Shown here: one piece after another, positions 10,801 to 21,928 of the stretch
Layout of the letters: each line of letters opens with the position of its first letter
Position numbering within the stretch: the stretch's first letter is position 1
Source of the DNA: Diplosphaera chodatii
Taxonomy: Eukaryota > Chlorophyta > Trebouxiophyceae > Prasiolales > Stichococcaceae
Reading direction: 5' to 3'
Length of the DNA stretch: 64,000 nucleotides
Assembly (NCBI GenBank): GCA_032358165.1
Contig: JAALGY010000036.1
Coordinates: 744,001 to 808,000, forward strand
Notes under the pieces: generated by a model
What the model saw: only the letters and a program-made list of their open reading frames with translations
Databases searched by the model: none
Told to the model about the DNA's origin: nothing
Translations under genes and position numbers: made by a program

Positions 10801-11387
10801 GTTGTCATGCTACTAGGGTCTTGGTCTTGGTCTTGTTCTTGGTCTTGTTCTTGGTCGTGAAGGTAGGCGGTGATTGGAGTCCGGGCTGGGAGGAGTAGCG
10901 GATGGGACTGAAAAGTGAAGGTGAAGGTGACGGCGGGTGCTGGCTAACGAAGTGTGAAGGTGTAGGTGAAGGTGAGCGGCGGTAGGAGTCCAGGATGGGA
11001 CTGAAAGTGAAGGTGAGGGTGACGGCGGGTGCTGGCAGGTGAGGTGTGAAGGTGTAGGTGAAGGCGAGTGGCGGTGGGAGTCCAGGATGGGACTAAAAGT
11101 GAAGGTGAAGGTGACGGCGGGTGCTGGCATGTGAGGTGTGAAGGTGTAGGTGAAGGTGAGCGGCGGTGGGAGTCCAGGATGGGACTGAGAGTGAAGGTGA
11201 AGGTGAAAGCTGGTGCTGGCAGGTGAGGTGTGAAGGTGTAGGCGAGGGTGAGCGGCGGTGGGAGTCCAGGAGGGGACTGAAAGTGAAGGTGAAGGTGAGG
11301 GCTGGTGCTGGCTGGCAAGGTGTGAAGGTGTAGGTGAAGGCGAGTGGCGGTGGGAGTCCAGGATGGGCATTGACATTGATTACATAC
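7877..11387. repeat. Array 1 unit 3 (short type)
   Basis: This is a 3,511-bp unit with a 49-nt TTTG tract at 10,142-10,190. It has an intact SINE target site (TGTGAAGGGC) near 9,954, which is the empty site for the insertion in unit 2. Confidence 0.9.
9036..10144 (-). pseudogene. LINE-A RT fragment, unit 3
   Basis: This uninterrupted copy is read within an open frame from 8,856 to 10,244 on the minus strand. Motifs A, B and FYADD are present, as in unit 1. Confidence 0.9.
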
Positions 11388-14300
11388 TGGTGGTGGGCCA
11401 TTTTGGCCTAGCCACAGGCTCTGGCGGAAAAACCCAGAGCAACATGCACAACGAGTCGTGTACGAAACCGTGCACTCCCCGCTGACAGAATGGTTCCACT
11501 CAATCCCGGTTGGGTGCACACCCCTCCAACTCTGCACATTGATCATGACAACCCCGCAAAAAGGCTGCCAGTTGCCCGGCATCCTGCTGCATAAAGTCCG
11601 CCACTGATGTGATGTTGCTGTCCTCAAACAGCTCGGAATGCTGCACCCTCTGATCTACTAGGGCTGGACACCCCCAGACCATATGCGCCTCATCATCCAC
11701 CACGCCGCAGTTACACCGCTGACACAGCCGCTCTGCCCGCGGCGGACGCATGTTGCTCTGGGTTCTTCCGCCAGAGCCTGTGGCTAGGCCAAAATGGCCC
11801 ACCACCAGTATGTAATCAATGTCAATGCGGCAGCCGCTGCCACCTCCCTGTCTCCACCCCCAGCACGTGAATGATGGGACTGAAAAGTGAAGGTGAAGGT
11901 GACGGCGGGTGCTGGCTGACGAAGTGTGAAGGTGTAGGTGAAGGTGAGTGGCGATGGGAGTCCTGGATGGGACTGAAAGTGAAGGTGAAGATGAAGGCTG
12001 GTGCTGGCTGCCAAGGTGTGAAGGTGTAGGCGAAGGTGAGCGGCGGTGGGAGTCCAGGATGGGACTGAGAGTGAAGGTGAAGGTGAAGGCTCTTGCTGGC
12101 TGGCATTTGACATTGACATTGATTACATACTGGTGGTGGGCCATTTTGGCCTAGCCACAGGCTCTGGCGGAAAAACCCAGAGCAACATGCACAACGAGTC
12201 GTGTACGAAACCGTTCACTCCCCGCTGACAGAATGGTTCCACTCAATCCCGGTTGGATGCACACCCCTCCAACTCTGCACATTGATTGTGACAACCCCGC
12301 AAAAAGGCTGCCAGTTGCCCGGCATCCTGCTGCATAAAGCCTGCCACTGATGTGATGTTGCTGTCCTCAAACAGCTCCGAAAGCTGGCAAGGTGTGAAGG
12401 TGTAGGTCAAGGCGAGTGGCGGTGGGAGTCCTGTATGGGACTGAAAGTGAAGTGGAGTTGGTAGAGCGAGCCATTTCAGTGAGAGAAAGAGCCTGACTGC
12501 GGGTCCATTGGCGCTGTGTGCGGCGTGGGAGCATGGGATGGGATGGGATGGGAGCATGCATGTAGGTGAGAACCGGTGGTGCAGCAGCCTGGGCTGCATA
12601 CACCACGACCTTTGTCTTCTTCACGTTGACGGTGAGGCGCCAGCGCTTGCAGTACGACTCCAGCAGGTCGAGCTGCGCCTGCAGGCCGCGTACGGACGTG
12701 GACACCAGGTCCAGGTCATCTGCATAGAAGAGGGCAGGTGCCTGCACACCACACAGGGTGGGCAGGTCCAGGTCCCCGCCGGCGGCCTCCAGCTCCGCTT
12801 GGAAATCGTCAATGTAAATCCCGAAAAGGGTTGGGGATAGTGGACATCCCTGCTTAACACCCAAAGTGCTCTGGAATGTATCGGACATTCCCCCCTCAAA
12901 CTGCAATGCCATTGGCACATCAGCATACAGTGCCTGAACCCCCCTCAGAAACTCCCCATGCACCCCAATCCGCTGCAGCTTCTCCCAAAGCAAATCACGA
13001 GGTACAGTATCGTATGCCTTCTTGAAATCGACAAAGCAAGAGTACAGAGGCTGCTTATCTGCCTTGGCCTTCTCGATGAGGGTGCGAACCACGAAGGTTT
13101 GATCGGTGGTGCGGTGGTCCTTGCGGAAGCCCGCCTGTCCGCGTGCGCGCAGCTGGTGCTGCTCGGTCCACCTCATAAGCTTTTCGTTAAGCATGCAAGC
13201 ATATAGTTTTGCCAACAGAGACCCAACAGCAATGCCTCGGTAATTACCCGGATCGGACGTGTCGCCCCCCTTATGAATCGGCGTGATGCCGCACAATGCC
13301 CAGCTCCTTGGCAACGCTGCAACTCGTTGACACGAGTTAAAAATACATGCAAGACAGGGTGCAAGCTGCGCCGCTGCAACAGATAAAGCATCCAATTTGA
13401 GCAACCCCACCGTCGCTTTGCCTCCGCGCAGGGCCCCTATAGCCTCTTGCACGGCGCCGGCTGTGAAGGGCGAGTTGAGCTCGCTCCCGTCGGCAAAAGG
13501 TGGCGCAGCACCACTACCCGAGGTACCTGCAGTGCTTGATGGAAGTGTGGGGGCGTCCAGTAGTTTACGGAAGGACTCGAGCATCACATCATCTGCTATG
13601 GGGACAGGACCGCTTCTTAGCAGGTTAAAACTTCTGCCAGAACTTCTTGGAGTTGTTTGTTTGTTTGTTTGTTTGTTTGTTTGTTTGTTTGTTTGTTTGT
13701 TTTTTACAAAGGGCGTCCAGACCAGAACCAAGCTCAATAAACAAGGCTCTGCGGCACAATGCGGCGTCTCACGTGGGAACGTGAGGGCGGCTGGGTAGGT
13801 CATCAAAATGCTCTGTTCGAAATATGTCAATGGAGGACACTGAAACCACAAGGGAATGCAGGGCCCATGAGACCAGCGCAAGGCAATAGTCCCGATGAGG
13901 AAGGCTGCCTAATGGTCGTACAAGTGCGGGGACCTGGCGGCGGCGGCAGCAAGGCCACACACACGCGGCTAGGTCGCACCGCTGCAAGTGTCTAATCCTG
14001 AAGAGTCGTAACGAGTGTCTGTCCACGTGCCACGGCACCCACGGGTAAACCCAGAAAACCCCGCGCAGACATGCAGGGACCGGTTGCGTACAAGTACGCC
14101 GAGCTCTGGGCTCGCTGGAACCGGATACGCCGCGAGGCGCCCTGCATGCTGGTGAAAGCAACCAGGCCCAAGATGACTAAGGGCTGGCGCTGGCAAAAAG
14201 CAGAGGGCCGGCGGCTGACGCCGCAAGCTGTCCGCAATGCACAACACCGGGCTCCAGGGTCTTCTGAGGTAGATGCCTCCAGCCACGCGGGATCCGCGGG

Positions 14301-14902
14301 TGACCGCTGCTAGGTGTTGTCATGCTACTAGGGTCTTGGTCTTGGTCTTGTTCTTGGTCTTGTTCTTGGTCGTGAAGGTAGGCGGTGATTGGAGTCCGGG
14401 CTGGGAGGAGTAGCGGATGGGACTGAAAAGTGAAGGTGAAGGTGACGGCGGGTGCTGGCTAACGAAGTGTGAAGGTGTAGGTGAAGGTGAGCGGCGGTAG
14501 GAGTCCAGGATGGGACTGAAAGTGAAGGTGAGGGTGACGGCGGGTGCTGGCAGGTGAGGTGTGAAGGTGTAGGTGAAGGCGAGTGGCGGTGGGAGTCCAG
14601 GATGGGACTAAAAGTGAAGGTGAAGGTGACGGCGGGTGCTGGCATGTGAGGTGTGAAGGTGTAGGTGAAGGTGAGCGGCGGTGGGAGTCCAGGATGGGAC
14701 TGAGAGTGAAGGTGAAGGTGAAAGCTGGTGCTGGCAGGTGAGGTGTGAAGGTGTAGGCGAGGGTGAGCGGCGGTGGGAGTCCAGGAGGGGACTGAAAGTG
14801 AAGGTGAAGGTGAGGGCTGGTGCTGGCTGGCAAGGTGTGAAGGTGTAGGTGAAGGCGAGTGGCGGTGGGAGTCCAGGATGGGCATTGACATTGATTACAT
14901 AC
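11388..14902. repeat. Array 1 unit 4 (long type)
   Basis: This is a 3,515-bp unit with a 53-nt TTTG tract at 13,653-13,705. The extra 4 bp keep one frame open from the RT fragment through the tail into element B on the minus strand (12,367-13,881). Confidence 0.9.
12547..13655 (-). pseudogene. LINE-A RT fragment, unit 4
   Basis: This copy sits in the longest array frame (12,367-13,881, 504 codons), because the 53-nt TTTG tract brings element B into frame. The extra N-terminal residues are Lys/Gln/Thr/Asn repeat translated from the tail and are not a real domain. Confidence 0.9.
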
Positions 14903-17900
14903 TGGTGGTGGGCCATTTTGGCCTAGCCACAGGCTCTGGCGGAAAAACCCAGAGCAACATGCACAACGAGTCGTGTACGAAACCGTGCACTCCCCGCTGA
15001 CAGAATGGTTCCACTCAATCCCGGTTGGGTGCACACCCCTCCAACTCTGCACATTGATCATGACAACCCCGCAAAAAGGCTGCCAGTTGCCCGGCATCCT
15101 GCTGCATAAAGTCCGCCACTGATGTGATGTTGCTGTCCTCAAACAGCTCGGAATGCTGCACCCTCTGATCTACTAGGGCTGGACACCCCCAGACCATATG
15201 CGCCTCATCATCCACCACGCCGCAGTTACACCGCTGACACAGCCGCTCTGCCCGCGGCGGACGCATGTTGCTCTGGGTTCTTCCGCCAGAGCCTGTGGCT
15301 AGGCCAAAATGGCCCACCACCAGTATGTAATCAATGTCAATGCGGCAGCCGCTGCCACCTCCCTGTCTCCACCCCCAGCACGTGAATGATGGGACTGAAA
15401 AGTGAAGGTGAAGGTGACGGCGGGTGCTGGCTGACGAAGTGTGAAGGTGTAGGTGAAGGTGAGTGGCGATGGGAGTCCTGGATGGGACTGAAAGTGAAGG
15501 TGAAGATGAAGGCTGGTGCTGGCTGCCAAGGTGTGAAGGTGTAGGCGAAGGTGAGCGGCGGTGGGAGTCCAGGATGGGACTGAGAGTGAAGGTGAAGGTG
15601 AAGGCTCTTGCTGGCTGGCATTTGACATTGACATTGATTACATACTGGTGGTGGGCCATTTTGGCCTAGCCACAGGCTCTGGCGGAAAAACCCAGAGCAA
15701 CATGCACAACGAGTCGTGTACGAAACCGTTCACTCCCCGCTGACAGAATGGTTCCACTCAATCCCGGTTGGATGCACACCCCTCCAACTCTGCACATTGA
15801 TTGTGACAACCCCGCAAAAAGGCTGCCAGTTGCCCGGCATCCTGCTGCATAAAGCCTGCCACTGATGTGATGTTGCTGTCCTCAAACAGCTCCGAAAGCT
15901 GGCAAGGTGTGAAGGTGTAGGTCAAGGCGAGTGGCGGTGGGAGTCCTGTATGGGACTGAAAGTGAAGTGGAGTTGGTAGAGCGAGCCATTTCAGTGAGAG
16001 AAAGAGCCTGACTGCGGGTCCATTGGCGCTGTGTGCGGCGTGGGAGCATGGGATGGGATGGGATGGGAGCATGCATGTAGGTGAGAACCGGTGGTGCAGC
16101 AGCCTGGGCTGCATACACCACGACCTTTGTCTTCTTCACGTTGACGGTGAGGCGCCAGCGCTTGCAGTACGACTCCAGCAGGTCGAGCTGCGCCTGCAGG
16201 CCGCGTACGGACGTGGACACCAGGTCCAGGTCATCTGCATAGAAGAGGGCAGGTGCCTGCACACCACACAGGGTGGGCAGGTCCAGGTCCCCGCCGGCGG
16301 CCTCCAGCTCCGCTTGGAAATCGTCAATGTAAATCCCGAAAAGGGTTGGGGATAGTGGACATCCCTGCTTAACACCCAAAGTGCTCTGGAATGTATCGGA
16401 CATTCCCCCCTCAAACTGCAATGCCATTGGCACATCAGCATACAGTGCCTGAACCCCCCTCAGAAACTCCCCATGCACCCCAATCCGCTGCAGCTTCTCC
16501 CAAAGCAAATCACGAGGTACAGTATCGTATGCCTTCTTGAAATCGACAAAGCAAGAGTACAGAGGCTGCTTATCTGCCTTGGCCTTCTCGATGAGGGTGC
16601 GAACCACGAAGGTTTGATCGGTGGTGCGGTGGTCCTTGCGGAAGCCCGCCTGTCCGCGTGCGCGCAGCTGGTGCTGCTCGGTCCACCTCATAAGCTTTTC
16701 GTTAAGCATGCAAGCATATAGTTTTGCCAACAGAGACCCAACAGCAATGCCTCGGTAATTACCCGGATCGGACGTGTCGCCCCCCTTATGAATCGGCGTG
16801 ATGCCGCACAATGCCCAGCTCCTTGGCAACGCTGCAACTCGTTGACACGAGTTAAAAATACATGCAAGACAGGGTGCAAGCTGCGCCGCTGCAACAGATA
16901 AAGCATCCAATTTGAGCAACCCCACCGTCGCTTTGCCTCCGCGCAGGGCCCCTATAGCCTCTTGCACGGCGCCGGCTGTGAAGGGCGAGTTGAGCTCGCT
17001 CCCGTCGGCAAAAGGTGGCGCAGCACCACTACCCGAGGTACCTGCAGTGCTTGATGGAAGTGTGGGGGCGTCCAGTAGTTTACGGAAGGACTCGAGCATC
17101 ACATCATCTGCTATGGGGACAGGACCGCTTCTTAGCAGGTTAAAACTTCTGCCAGAACTTCTTGGAGTTGTTTGTTTGTTTGTTTGTTTGTTTGTTTGTT
17201 TGTTTGTTTGTTTTTTACAAAGGGCGTCCAGACCAGAACCAAGCTCAATAAACAAGGCTCTGCGGCACAATGCGGCGTCTCACGTGGGAACGTGAGGGCG
17301 GCTGGGTAGGTCATCAAAATGCTCTGTTCGAAATATGTCAATGGAGGACACTGAAACCACAAGGGAATGCAGGGCCCATGAGACCAGCGCAAGGCAATAG
17401 TCCCGATGAGGAAGGCTGCCTAATGGTCGTACAAGTGCGGGGACCTGGCGGCGGCGGCAGCAAGGCCACACACACGCGGCTAGGTCGCACCGCTGCAAGT
17501 GTCTAATCCTGAAGAGTCGTAACGAGTGTCTGTCCACGTGCCACGGCACCCACGGGTAAACCCAGAAAACCCCGCGCAGACATGCAGGGACCGGTTGCGT
17601 ACAAGTACGCCGAGCTCTGGGCTCGCTGGAACCGGATACGCCGCGAGGCGCCCTGCATGCTGGTGAAAGCAACCAGGCCCAAGATGACTAAGGGCTGGCG
17701 CTGGCAAAAAGCAGAGGGCCGGCGGCTGACGCCGCAAGCTGTCCGCAATGCACAACACCGGGCTCCAGGGTCTTCTGAGGTAGATGCCTCCAGCCACGCG
17801 GGATCCGCGGGTGACCGCTGCTAGGTGTTGTCATGCTACTAGGGTCTTGGTCTTGGTCTTGTTCTTGGTCTTGTTCTTGGTCGTGAAGGTAGGCGGTGAT

Positions 17901-18413
17901 TGGAGTCCGGGCTGGGAGGAGTAGCGGATGGGACTGAAAAGTGAAGGTGAAGGTGACGGCGGGTGCTGGCTAACGAAGTGTGAAGGTGTAGGTGAAGGTG
18001 AGCGGCGGTAGGAGTCCAGGATGGGACTGAAAGTGAAGGTGAGGGTGACGGCGGGTGCTGGCAGGTGAGGTGTGAAGGTGTAGGTGAAGGCGAGTGGCGG
18101 TGGGAGTCCAGGATGGGACTAAAAGTGAAGGTGAAGGTGACGGCGGGTGCTGGCATGTGAGGTGTGAAGGTGTAGGTGAAGGTGAGCGGCGGTGGGAGTC
18201 CAGGATGGGACTGAGAGTGAAGGTGAAGGTGAAAGCTGGTGCTGGCAGGTGAGGTGTGAAGGTGTAGGCGAGGGTGAGCGGCGGTGGGAGTCCAGGAGGG
18301 GACTGAAAGTGAAGGTGAAGGTGAGGGCTGGTGCTGGCTGGCAAGGTGTGAAGGTGTAGGTGAAGGCGAGTGGCGGTGGGAGTCCAGGATGGGCATTGAC
18401 ATTGATTACATAC
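14903..18413. repeat. Array 1 unit 5 (short type)
   Basis: This is a 3,511-bp unit with a 49-nt TTTG tract at 17,168-17,216. I saw no difference from units 1 and 3 in the modules compared. Confidence 0.9.
16062..17170 (-). pseudogene. LINE-A RT fragment, unit 5
   Basis: Same structure as unit 3, within an open frame from 15,882 to 17,270. Confidence 0.9.
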
Positions 18414-21400
18414 TGGTGGTGGGCCATTTTGGCCTAGCCACAGGCTCTGGCGGAAAAACCCAGAGCAACATGCACAACGAGTCGTGTACGAAACCGTGCA
18501 CTCCCCGCTGACAGAATGGTTCCACTCAATCCCGGTTGGGTGCACACCCCTCCAACTCTGCACATTGATCATGACAACCCCGCAAAAAGGCTGCCAGTTG
18601 CCCGGCATCCTGCTGCATAAAGTCCGCCACTGATGTGATGTTGCTGTCCTCAAACAGCTCGGAATGCTGCACCCTCTGATCTACTAGGGCTGGACACCCC
18701 CAGACCATATGCGCCTCATCATCCACCACGCCGCAGTTACACCGCTGACACAGCCGCTCTGCCCGCGGCGGACGCATGTTGCTCTGGGTTCTTCCGCCAG
18801 AGCCTGTGGCTAGGCCAAAATGGCCCACCACCAGTATGTAATCAATGTCAATGCGGCAGCCGCTGCCACCTCCCTGTCTCCACCCCCAGCACGTGAATGA
18901 TGGGACTGAAAAGTGAAGGTGAAGGTGACGGCGGGTGCTGGCTGACGAAGTGTGAAGGTGTAGGTGAAGGTGAGTGGCGATGGGAGTCCTGGATGGGACT
19001 GAAAGTGAAGGTGAAGATGAAGGCTGGTGCTGGCTGCCAAGGTGTGAAGGTGTAGGCGAAGGTGAGCGGCGGTGGGAGTCCAGGATGGGACTGAGAGTGA
19101 AGGTGAAGGTGAAGGCTCTTGCTGGCTGGCATTTGACATTGACATTGATTACATACTGGTGGTGGGCCATTTTGGCCTAGCCACAGGCTCTGGCGGAAAA
19201 ACCCAGAGCAACATGCACAACGAGTCGTGTACGAAACCGTTCACTCCCCGCTGACAGAATGGTTCCACTCAATCCCGGTTGGATGCACACCCCTCCAACT
19301 CTGCACATTGATTGTGACAACCCCGCAAAAAGGCTGCCAGTTGCCCGGCATCCTGCTGCATAAAGCCTGCCACTGATGTGATGTTGCTGTCCTCAAACAG
19401 CTCCGAAAGCTGGCAAGGTGTGAAGGTGTAGGTCAAGGCGAGTGGCGGTGGGAGTCCTGTATGGGACTGAAAGTGAAGTGGAGTTGGTAGAGCGAGCCAT
19501 TTCAGTGAGAGAAAGAGCCTGACTGCGGGTCCATTGGCGCTGTGTGCGGCGTGGGAGCATGGGATGGGATGGGATGGGAGCATGCATGTAGGTGAGAACC
19601 GGTGGTGCAGCAGCCTGGGCTGCATACACCACGACCTTTGTCTTCTTCACGTTGACGGTGAGGCGCCAGCGCTTGCAGTACGACTCCAGCAGGTCGAGCT
19701 GCGCCTGCAGGCCGCGTACGGACGTGGACACCAGGTCCAGGTCATCTGCATAGAAGAGGGCAGGTGCCTGCACACCACACAGGGTGGGCAGGTCCAGGTC
19801 CCCGCCGGCGGCCTCCAGCTCCGCTTGGAAATCGTCAATGTAAATCCCGAAAAGGGTTGGGGATAGTGGACATCCCTGCTTAACACCCAAAGTGCTCTGG
19901 AATGTATCGGACATTCCCCCCTCAAACTGCAATGCCATTGGCACATCAGCATACAGTGCCTGAACCCCCCTCAGAAACTCCCCATGCACCCCAATCCGCT
20001 GCAGCTTCTCCCAAAGCAAATCACGAGGTACAGTATCGTATGCCTTCTTGAAATCGACAAAGCAAGAGTACAGAGGCTGCTTATCTGCCTTGGCCTTCTC
20101 GATGAGGGTGCGAACCACGAAGGTTTGATCGGTGGTGCGGTGGTCCTTGCGGAAGCCCGCCTGTCCGCGTGCGCGCAGCTGGTGCTGCTCGGTCCACCTC
20201 ATAAGCTTTTCGTTAAGCATGCAAGCATATAGTTTTGCCAACAGAGACCCAACAGCAATGCCTCGGTAATTACCCGGATCGGACGTGTCGCCCCCCTTAT
20301 GAATCGGCGTGATGCCGCACAATGCCCAGCTCCTTGGCAACGCTGCAACTCGTTGACACGAGTTAAAAATACATGCAAGACAGGGTGCAAGCTGCGCCGC
20401 TGCAACAGATAAAGCATCCAATTTGAGCAACCCCACCGTCGCTTTGCCTCCGCGCAGGGCCCCTATAGCCTCTTGCACGGCGCCGGCTGTGAAGGGCGAG
20501 TTGAGCTCGCTCCCGTCGGCAAAAGGTGGCGCAGCACCACTACCCGAGGTACCTGCAGTGCTTGATGGAAGTGTGGGGGCGTCCAGTAGTTTACGGAAGG
20601 ACTCGAGCATCACATCATCTGCTATGGGGACAGGACCGCTTCTTAGCAGGTTAAAACTTCTGCCAGAACTTCTTGGAGTTGTTTGTTTGTTTGTTTGTTT
20701 GTTTGTTTGTTTGTTTGTTTGTTTGTTTTTTACAAAGGGCGTCCAGACCAGAACCAAGCTCAATAAACAAGGCTCTGCGGCACAATGCGGCGTCTCACGT
20801 GGGAACGTGAGGGCGGCTGGGTAGGTCATCAAAATGCTCTGTTCGAAATATGTCAATGGAGGACACTGAAACCACAAGGGAATGCAGGGCCCATGAGACC
20901 AGCGCAAGGCAATAGTCCCGATGAGGAAGGCTGCCTAATGGTCGTACAAGTGCGGGGACCTGGCGGCGGCGGCAGCAAGGCCACACACACGCGGCTAGGT
21001 CGCACCGCTGCAAGTGTCTAATCCTGAAGAGTCGTAACGAGTGTCTGTCCACGTGCCACGGCACCCACGGGTAAACCCAGAAAACCCCGCGCAGACATGC
21101 AGGGACCGGTTGCGTACAAGTACGCCGAGCTCTGGGCTCGCTGGAACCGGATACGCCGCGAGGCGCCCTGCATGCTGGTGAAAGCAACCAGGCCCAAGAT
21201 GACTAAGGGCTGGCGCTGGCAAAAAGCAGAGGGCCGGCGGCTGACGCCGCAAGCTGTCCGCAATGCACAACACCGGGCTCCAGGGTCTTCTGAGGTAGAT
21301 GCCTCCAGCCACGCGGGATCCGCGGGTGACCGCTGCTAGGTGTTGTCATGCTACTAGGGTCTTGGTCTTGGTCTTGTTCTTGGTCTTGTTCTTGGTCGTG

Positions 21401-21928
21401 AAGGTAGGCGGTGATTGGAGTCCGGGCTGGGAGGAGTAGCGGATGGGACTGAAAAGTGAAGGTGAAGGTGACGGCGGGTGCTGGCTAACGAAGTGTGAAG
21501 GTGTAGGTGAAGGTGAGCGGCGGTAGGAGTCCAGGATGGGACTGAAAGTGAAGGTGAGGGTGACGGCGGGTGCTGGCAGGTGAGGTGTGAAGGTGTAGGT
21601 GAAGGCGAGTGGCGGTGGGAGTCCAGGATGGGACTAAAAGTGAAGGTGAAGGTGACGGCGGGTGCTGGCATGTGAGGTGTGAAGGTGTAGGTGAAGGTGA
21701 GCGGCGGTGGGAGTCCAGGATGGGACTGAGAGTGAAGGTGAAGGTGAAAGCTGGTGCTGGCAGGTGAGGTGTGAAGGTGTAGGCGAGGGTGAGCGGCGGT
21801 GGGAGTCCAGGAGGGGACTGAAAGTGAAGGTGAAGGTGAGGGCTGGTGCTGGCTGGCAAGGTGTGAAGGTGTAGGTGAAGGCGAGTGGCGGTGGGAGTCC
21901 AGGATGGGCATTGACATTGATTACATAC
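18414..21928. repeat. Array 1 unit 6 (long type)
   Basis: This is a 3,515-bp unit with a 53-nt TTTG tract at 20,679-20,731, again the long type. It completes the third short-long pair. Confidence 0.9.
19573..20681 (-). pseudogene. LINE-A RT fragment, unit 6
   Basis: Same structure as unit 4, within an open frame from 19,393 to 20,907. Confidence 0.9.
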
